From Mya arenaria (taxonomy: Eukaryota; Mollusca; Bivalvia; Myida; Myidae), in contig NC_069124.1 in the NCBI RefSeq assembly GCF_026914265.1, positions 84,716,915-84,780,914 of the forward strand: a DNA stretch of 64,000 nt. Direction: 5' to 3'. Position 1 is the stretch's first letter, and each line of letters begins with the position of its first letter. The notes under the pieces were generated by a model. The model searched no databases and was not told the origin of the DNA. It saw nothing but the letters and a program-made list of their open reading frames with translations. Shown one piece after another: positions 59,701 to 64,000 of this stretch. The position numbers and the translations under genes were made by a program.

Positions 59701-60478
59701 ATTTTCACTGTTAGAAACAGTGAAATATTAATTCTATTTCACTGATCTCTATAAACCACCCGAAGGCAATATAATAAAGCATAATTAGTAATCATTTTTT
59801 TCATAGATCACTATTTAAACAGGTTTCTTTGATATTAAAATAACAAATTAAACATTTGGTAATACATTTGCTTTTTACAATGTCAAGAACCAGTTGTCCT
59901 TTGGCCTAAAAATTGTCCAAAGAAAATACATCCCAACTTGCTCCTCTATCTGTATAAGGAAACAATAAGCCCATGAACCCTGCACTAATAAATGTAAAAT
60001 ATTCTCCAGGCTTTCTAAAATTCTGTATTTTATATAGCAAGGCTTGTTTTGTTTTTTTGCCAAGCACTTGTAAGAGTATTATATTTAGACTTGTTATTCC
60101 ATTTAAAGTTTATTGAATGAATACAGGTACAGCATTAATCTAAAAGTTACTATATCAAAAAAGATTGATTCTTGTCATTGTGCTATATGAACTGGAGCAT
60201 GCATGTTTATCTAATCTAGCAATTTATAATCACACAACAGATGGTACTAGAGGGTTATACAACTGTATGACCAACACTTTTTGCACAGCTGTATAATATA
60301 AATATTGTTCATAAATTTATGGTAGTATTTTGTTTCTAGATAAAATAGTTCAAATAGTGTTCTTATTTATGAACAAAATAAATCATATGTGTACCTGGTG
60401 TTGAAGGCTGCGGCGGCGTCCCTGCACACATGTGGATGGCAGCAGATTGCCGCCTAGCCCACTTTGCTGGCTCCCCAT
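50766..60478 (-). CDS. Ankyrin-repeat and SOCS-box (ASB-like) protein
   Basis: Two minus-strand coding exons, 60478-60395 (28 codons) and 51836-50766 (356 codons plus stop), join in phase 0 with CACCAG/GTAC and TTTCAG/GTTG splice sites to give 384 residues. The start MGSQQSG fits an N-myristoylation consensus (Gly2, Ser6). An acidic low-complexity stretch (about 35-80) is followed by ankyrin-type repeats (KGETALILAVKLSKIEMVKT near 107-130; YFSPLDVALV next), a helical middle, and a C-terminal SOCS box (about 323-365: YPISLSHLARKSF, then LPYRVPDALKDYI). In ASB proteins the box binds elongin B/C and cullin 5, with the ankyrin part choosing the substrate. Which ASB it matches is unclear. An acceptor at 60521-60522 shows a further leader exon upstream. 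The 8.6-kb intron holds the 37-bp array. Confidence 0.83.
52146..56935. repeat. 37-bp minisatellite array in the SOCS-box gene intron
   Basis: The unit ATTGTGGGAGGTACATTCTA plus CACCTATCATACAGGGG recurs about 129 times. Neither it nor its 111-bp triple contains a stop in any plus frame, so frames of up to 626 codons run through it; they are by-products of a period of 37 and not proteins. Large internal duplication is visible: 52150-53098 reappears from 53099 at an offset of 949 bp, the second copy lacking three units further on. TTTCATACAGGGG variants become common after 54,460, so left and right halves evolved separately. Confidence 0.97.
56969..58063. mobile_element. Inverted-repeat (MITE/foldback-like) element
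   Basis: The ends are a perfect 12-bp inverted repeat, TATCCCCCGCCT and AGGCGGGGGATA. Next to the left end is a small hairpin (CGCCTTGAAAAGGCG). Inside are an A23 run (57347-57369), a TG-rich microsatellite (57505-57552) and three diverged tandem copies of a segment with CTTTCACAGATTGATGA and TTTTGAAAGAGTTATTGCCC, spaced about 156 and 121 bp. No transposase is visible. Elements with these GC-rich ends look familiar from bivalve genomes, but I cannot name the family. Confidence 0.6.
58064..60394 (-). other. Remainder of the SOCS-box gene intron
   Basis: AT-rich intron sequence without recognisable repeats or coding segments. The 60-codon frame near 58842-59024 shows no domain and no splice boundaries. 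Confidence 0.5.
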
Positions 60479-60904
60479 CACATCCTTACTCAAACTTTAT
60501 GGCTTCATTCGTCTCCTTATCTGTAAGTGAAGTATTTTCTTAATCATCTAATATTCTTATGTCTTTAATACAGGCTTGAATCATAGCAAATCTCACTTGA
60601 GTTCAAGGTACATGTTAGTAAAAGATGGAATACTTTCTTTCAAAAGTGCTCCTGCTATCAGCCCAGAAAAAGGCATAGATGTGGTAGGACCAGTGCTTTT
60701 TGGTGCTTGGATGCAAAGTGCATTACAAATCATAAACCAAATCAAGCGTTTGCTTATAAATACAAATTTGAAAATTATTTTTTTCCATCACTGAACATTT
60801 TTTTTTTAATTTAAATTATAAACTGTGAAAAAAATTTTTTGACACACTGTTATCAAGAAAAAAAACTGGAAAGATTCTAAATTTAATGAAATATATACCG
60901 GCAA

Positions 60905-61390
60905 CAAATCATACCAAGTTTAGTCACAATATGTCAACCCTAACCAAAGATATTCAATTTTAAATCATTTTTCTATATATAGTAAAAGGGCCCTAAACAC
61001 AATCCATGAAAGGTCTCCATTAACTCTTCTTATAATACTAGTATATCAAGTTTGGTCACAATATGTCAAACCCTACTAAAGATATTCAGTTTCAACTGTT
61101 TTTCTCCTACAAGTATTAGTAAAAGGGTCCTTGACCTTAGGGGCACCAAACAAAAGCCCATGAAAAGTCTCCATTAAATGATCCTATATACCAAGTTTGG
61201 TCACAATATGTCAACTCTTGATAAAGATATTCAGTTTCAACCTTTTTCATAACAGTAACCTTGTCCCTAAGGGCTCCAAACAGTATCCCAGTATAGGTCT
61301 CGGAACTCTCCATAATCTCTTCCTATATACCAAGATTGGTCACAATATGTCAACACTAACTAAAGAGTAAAAGTAATTCAGTTTCAAAGG
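60905..61390. repeat. Degenerate ~140-bp tandem repeat (four units)
   Basis: The phrase AAGTTTGGTCACAATATGTC followed by an AAAGATATTCAGTTTCAAC segment recurs at about 60919, 61051, 61196 and 61335, with AGTAAAAGGGTCCTTGACCT between units. Spacing is 132-145 bp. It is an old array, or part of a dispersed element built from such units. Confidence 0.65.
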
Positions 61391-61559
61391 TGAATTTAAC
61401 GCTGCCCACCTGACAACCCGCTTGCCTGCCCTCACAACAATGTCGGCAGTCTCATAACATGTGAAAACCTTAAAAAGTATTGTATGTATAATTATTATTT
61501 AGACTTTTGCTTCAACCCAGAAGAATACAAGTAACTGAATTAAATTTGTGCTATTGAAT

Positions 61560-62029
61560 CTACATTCTGTGGTACATATAATACAAACAAGAGATGTCAC
61601 AGAAACGTGACAAATGCACCTGGATGGCCTTGTTGGACAGATAGCCATGAGTATTTTGACCTGTCTGTACAGATAGCCTTCAGTATCTAACATATTTTTA
61701 TGGTGACCTATTGCGAGACAATACAAGTGCCAGTGGCACTGTGCCACTAAGCCCACTATATACATATCCATTACCCGGTTACACGTTTCCGCTCCATTTT
61801 GAAATTTGTATTCGTATTTCAGAGACAAAGGTCAATTTGCAATGACCTTGAGGCTAATCTTTCAACACAGGCCTCACCAACATGGGTCCCTCGTTGGGCG
61901 CCAAATGTAACAGACTACACAAAGTGCTATGTGCACCTGTTGAGGTTTGAACCAATGACCTCTCGCTCTGTAGGCAGACACGCTACCGCATTGCTTTAAA
62001 AGCTTGCTAGCAAGACCATTTAAGTGCTG

Positions 62030-62085
<56 letters not shown>

Positions 62086-62089
62086 TACA
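61560..62089 (-). mobile_element. LTR retroelement remnant: one LTR, primer-binding site, leader
   Basis: On the minus strand a 184-bp LTR-like segment (62089 to 61906) starts TGTAACAC and ends TGTTACA, the usual TG...CA form. Two bases further on, at 61903-61884, lies TGGCGCCCAACGAGGGAC, which matches a tRNA-Lys-type primer-binding site at 16 of 18 positions. About 300 bases of possible leader follow. No coding part or second LTR is visible, so this is a fragment. A TA microsatellite (62035-62080) has grown inside the LTR. Family is unassigned; the chromovirus/Gypsy-like groups common in bivalves are possible. Alternatively the segment is a tRNA-derived SINE, because it also holds tRNA-like sequence (separate entry). 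Confidence 0.5.
61938..61998 (-). other. tRNA-like segment with pol III B box inside the LTR-like sequence
   Basis: On the minus strand GGTTCAAACC (61953-61944) matches a pol III B box and is preceded by a tRNA-like D-arm and anticodon-arm string (GCGGTAGCGTGTCTGCCTAC, then AGAGCGAGAGGTCATT). It is not a functional tRNA: the acceptor stem does not pair. It is either the head of a tRNA-derived SINE or a tRNA-like promoter within an LTR. Confidence 0.5.
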
Positions 62090-62384
62090 TCATTTGTGCA
62101 AGGTTTTGACATGAAACATAGCAAATGTTACCAGTGACAATATCCATATGTCCGAAAAGCTCATAACATAATAATTTATGAGCGTTAGTTCAATTTGTGA
62201 CCCTTGATAAACCTATACAACAACTAAGGACCATTTGAAATTGAATGTGCCATCGTTTCGATGATTTACGTCCTTACATTGAACCTTTCTACATACCGGT
62301 TGTTTTGAAAATGTGAAACAAATTGTGTTGGCATGATTTCTGGCCTACATGCAAACAGTATGTATCATCATTTAAAGAAACAAA

Positions 62385-63200
62385 AAAAACAAACAAGTGA
62401 AACTCGTTGTGGTATGCCAGATCATAAGAGTAACACTGTTCAATCTCAGTGCTGTGGAACTCACTACCAGAAAACTACAGAACATGTTCAAACTTTAATC
62501 AATTTAAATCTCTTATGGCTTCTTGGAATGGTCAAAACTGTAGATGCATTGCCTGTAATTCCTCATCAAATTAAATTATTGTTTTCTCTTTTTCTAACTT
62601 AACTTGCATGTCAACTTGTGCTTATTATTTTTGATTTGTGCTTGCTTGTGACAAAGTTGTTGCATCTTTGTAGTCAATATTTCTGCTTTTGTTCCATGCA
62701 TGTAAACTTGTTTAGGACATCATAACATCCATTCTGTTTTATATGTGTCGTATAATCTTATTTCTGATTTCATTAAATGTTTTAATATGTTCCTGAGAAT
62801 GTTAAGCTAATGTAGTTACCCTCTGTGAGAAAGTTGCTGATCAGTTCCTCTCAAATCTGATTTGGGGCGATAATTGATTTCTTAAAACCATTTTTCTTTG
62901 CAGTCGCACTTTTGTGCTGGTATTGATAATTCAGTGTTTTATTTACACAAGTTCTTATAGCAGTTTTTAGGCCACTGGTCAGGATCAGCAGCTTTAGATG
63001 TGCTTAATATGTGTGCTTTTAGATGATATATAATATAGAAATATCTAATACTTTTTCCTTTTATAGCTATTTTTACTCTTGTTGATCTCATATACATTTG
63101 TTAACGGTCGGTTAAAAAGCTCATCAGAGCTTATGTTACATATGTTTGTGTCTTGCCGACTTGAAATAAAACTTATTGTATTGTATTGTATCGTATTGTA
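62385..63200 (+). mobile_element. LINE 3' end (plus strand) with TATTG-repeat tail
   Basis: A plus-strand frame reads LWNSLPENYRTCSNFNQFK, then SLMASWNGQNCRCIAC, before a stop near 62575. This is the usual C-terminal segment of a large family of animal non-LTR retrotransposons. An upstream piece (TRCGMPDHKSNT) belongs to the same tail in another frame, showing a frameshift. About 600 bases of 3' untranslated sequence follow and end in GAAATAAAACTTATTGTATT and further TATTG repeats at about 63165-63200, a typical LINE tail. The rest of the element is lost by 5' truncation. Confidence 0.75.
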
Positions 63201-63491
63201 GATTAAAAATGATTCTTGTGATGATTTTTTCTAATATGGATATAAAGTTCATCGAATGTATTGCAGGATCACGCATTTAACTAGTTGTATTCAATCTGCA
63301 AATCAATATATACCTACCAAACCCGCAGACAAGAGTGACGAAGCGATATGTGGTGTACAGAAAACTGTCAAAACATCTGTCAATTCGATGGTATGGTATT
63401 AAATTTATCTTTATTCCATCGCTATCGACCTACTTTCGGTTCAGAAAATTGTCGGTGCTAGCGTTCAATGTTACTGTGGTAAAAGATCCCA
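63201..63491 (+). other. Presumed PPCDC promoter region
   Basis: Unique sequence between the LINE tail and the PPCDC start codon. The SOCS-box gene runs the other way from here, so its leader exon may also start nearby; I see no TATA box or clear start-site motif. Confidence 0.35.
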
Positions 63492-63590
63492 ATGGCCAAC
63501 TCCGGCAAATTTAATGTTTTACTTGGTTTAACTGGAAGTGTTGCAAGTATAAAGGCTTCTCAGATTGTATCTTCATTAATTGACGAAAAG
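63492..63590 (+). CDS. PPCDC: Phosphopantothenoylcysteine decarboxylase, first coding exon
   Basis: The exon encodes 33 residues starting MANSGKFNVLLGLTGSVASI and ends at a GTGGGT donor in phase 0; the gene runs off the right end. The segment matches the N-terminal first strand and glycine-rich phosphate loop of the PPCDC flavoprotein fold (FHVLVGVTGSVAALK in human). PPCDC decarboxylates 4'-phosphopantothenoylcysteine to 4'-phosphopantetheine with FMN in coenzyme A synthesis, in the cytosol. The call rests on one short exon, but the motif and spacing to the ATG fit well. Confidence 0.75.
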
Positions 63591-64000
63591 GTGGGTTAAA
63601 ACAAGTGCTGACATTTAAATGTAGAATAAATGATCGTAATCTTCTACAATATAAGACATGTCATATAACTCTATCTATCTATATTAAGGCGTCACAATAC
63701 TGAGGCAATTGTACTCGTATTTGGTATGTTACATGTCTACATCCCTTTCCACAACGAGACCCAGCTCACAACGAGTCTCAGTTTATATAGATGTACGTAC
63801 ATGTACCTCTGCTCAGCCAGATTCATTCCCTGGAGTCATTGTTAACAAAACTCAGTCAATGTCCACAACGAGACTCTGGCCCTTTCCATTATATTAGACT
63901 TACTTATTGGCCAAGACCAAGTCACTTTCAACAACAAAATTTGTTCTATGAAATCAAGATTATTGGGATTCTATTCACAATAAGGCTCGGTCCCTGTTCC
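63591..64000 (+). other. PPCDC intron 1, 5' part
   Basis: Intron sequence to the window end. From about 63735 short diverged repeats around ACAACGAGACYCAG and TTTCCACAACGAG occur several times, the start of a degenerate minisatellite that may continue beyond the window. Confidence 0.45.

Noticed and set aside
61938-61998. A functional tRNA gene
   Set aside because: The B box is good, but the acceptor stem cannot pair and the anticodon arm is imperfect, so it is a tRNA-derived relic.

Overview
The window is animal nuclear DNA: AT-rich, with spliced genes, LINE remnants, MITE-like elements and very large minisatellites. LSM6, KIF24, a ZIP transporter, an ankyrin/SOCS-box protein and PPCDC are all recognisable, and the dispersed repeats look like those common in bivalves. 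I infer a lophotrochozoan, most likely a bivalve mollusc; nothing in the sequence proves the species. Exons were placed by eye from splice signals and reading-frame continuity.

Layout, left to right. 121-6174 holds two full copies and one partial copy of a 2.9-kb tandem unit. Phase-compatible exons of an unrecognised minus-strand gene lie in it, with the likely start codon just outside at 6193. Two giant minisatellite fields follow: a 19-bp family (7050-13445), with a LINE tail lodged in its right edge, then a ~55-bp family (15.6-17.7 kb) and a 25/50-bp family (18.4-25.6 kb). Next come an intron-less ZIP zinc-transporter gene (26460-27773), a hAT-like MITE (28630-29239), LSM6 (three coding exons, 30968-32707) and KIF24 (twelve coding exons, 35460-44601, with a reverse-oriented LINE in intron 7). 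KIF24 ends inside the first unit of a 36-bp minisatellite. On the minus strand an ankyrin/SOCS-box gene (60478 down to 50766) carries a 4.8-kb, 37-bp minisatellite and an inverted-repeat element in its 8.6-kb intron. The right end holds a degenerate tandem repeat, an LTR remnant with a tRNA-like segment, a LINE 3' end, and the first coding exon of PPCDC.

The genes do unrelated housekeeping jobs: metal transport, U6/mRNA-decay RNA binding, centriole/cilium microtubule control, probable ubiquitin-ligase substrate recognition, and coenzyme A synthesis. I see no operon-like or defence-like cluster and no convincing new biological system. The most unusual points are the in-frame exon-cassette duplication at the left end, the uORF/start-codon overlap of the ZIP gene, the coding-derived minisatellite at the KIF24 stop codon, an orphan exon-like block inside an LSM6 intron, and the concentration of five unrelated minisatellites (about a third of the window).
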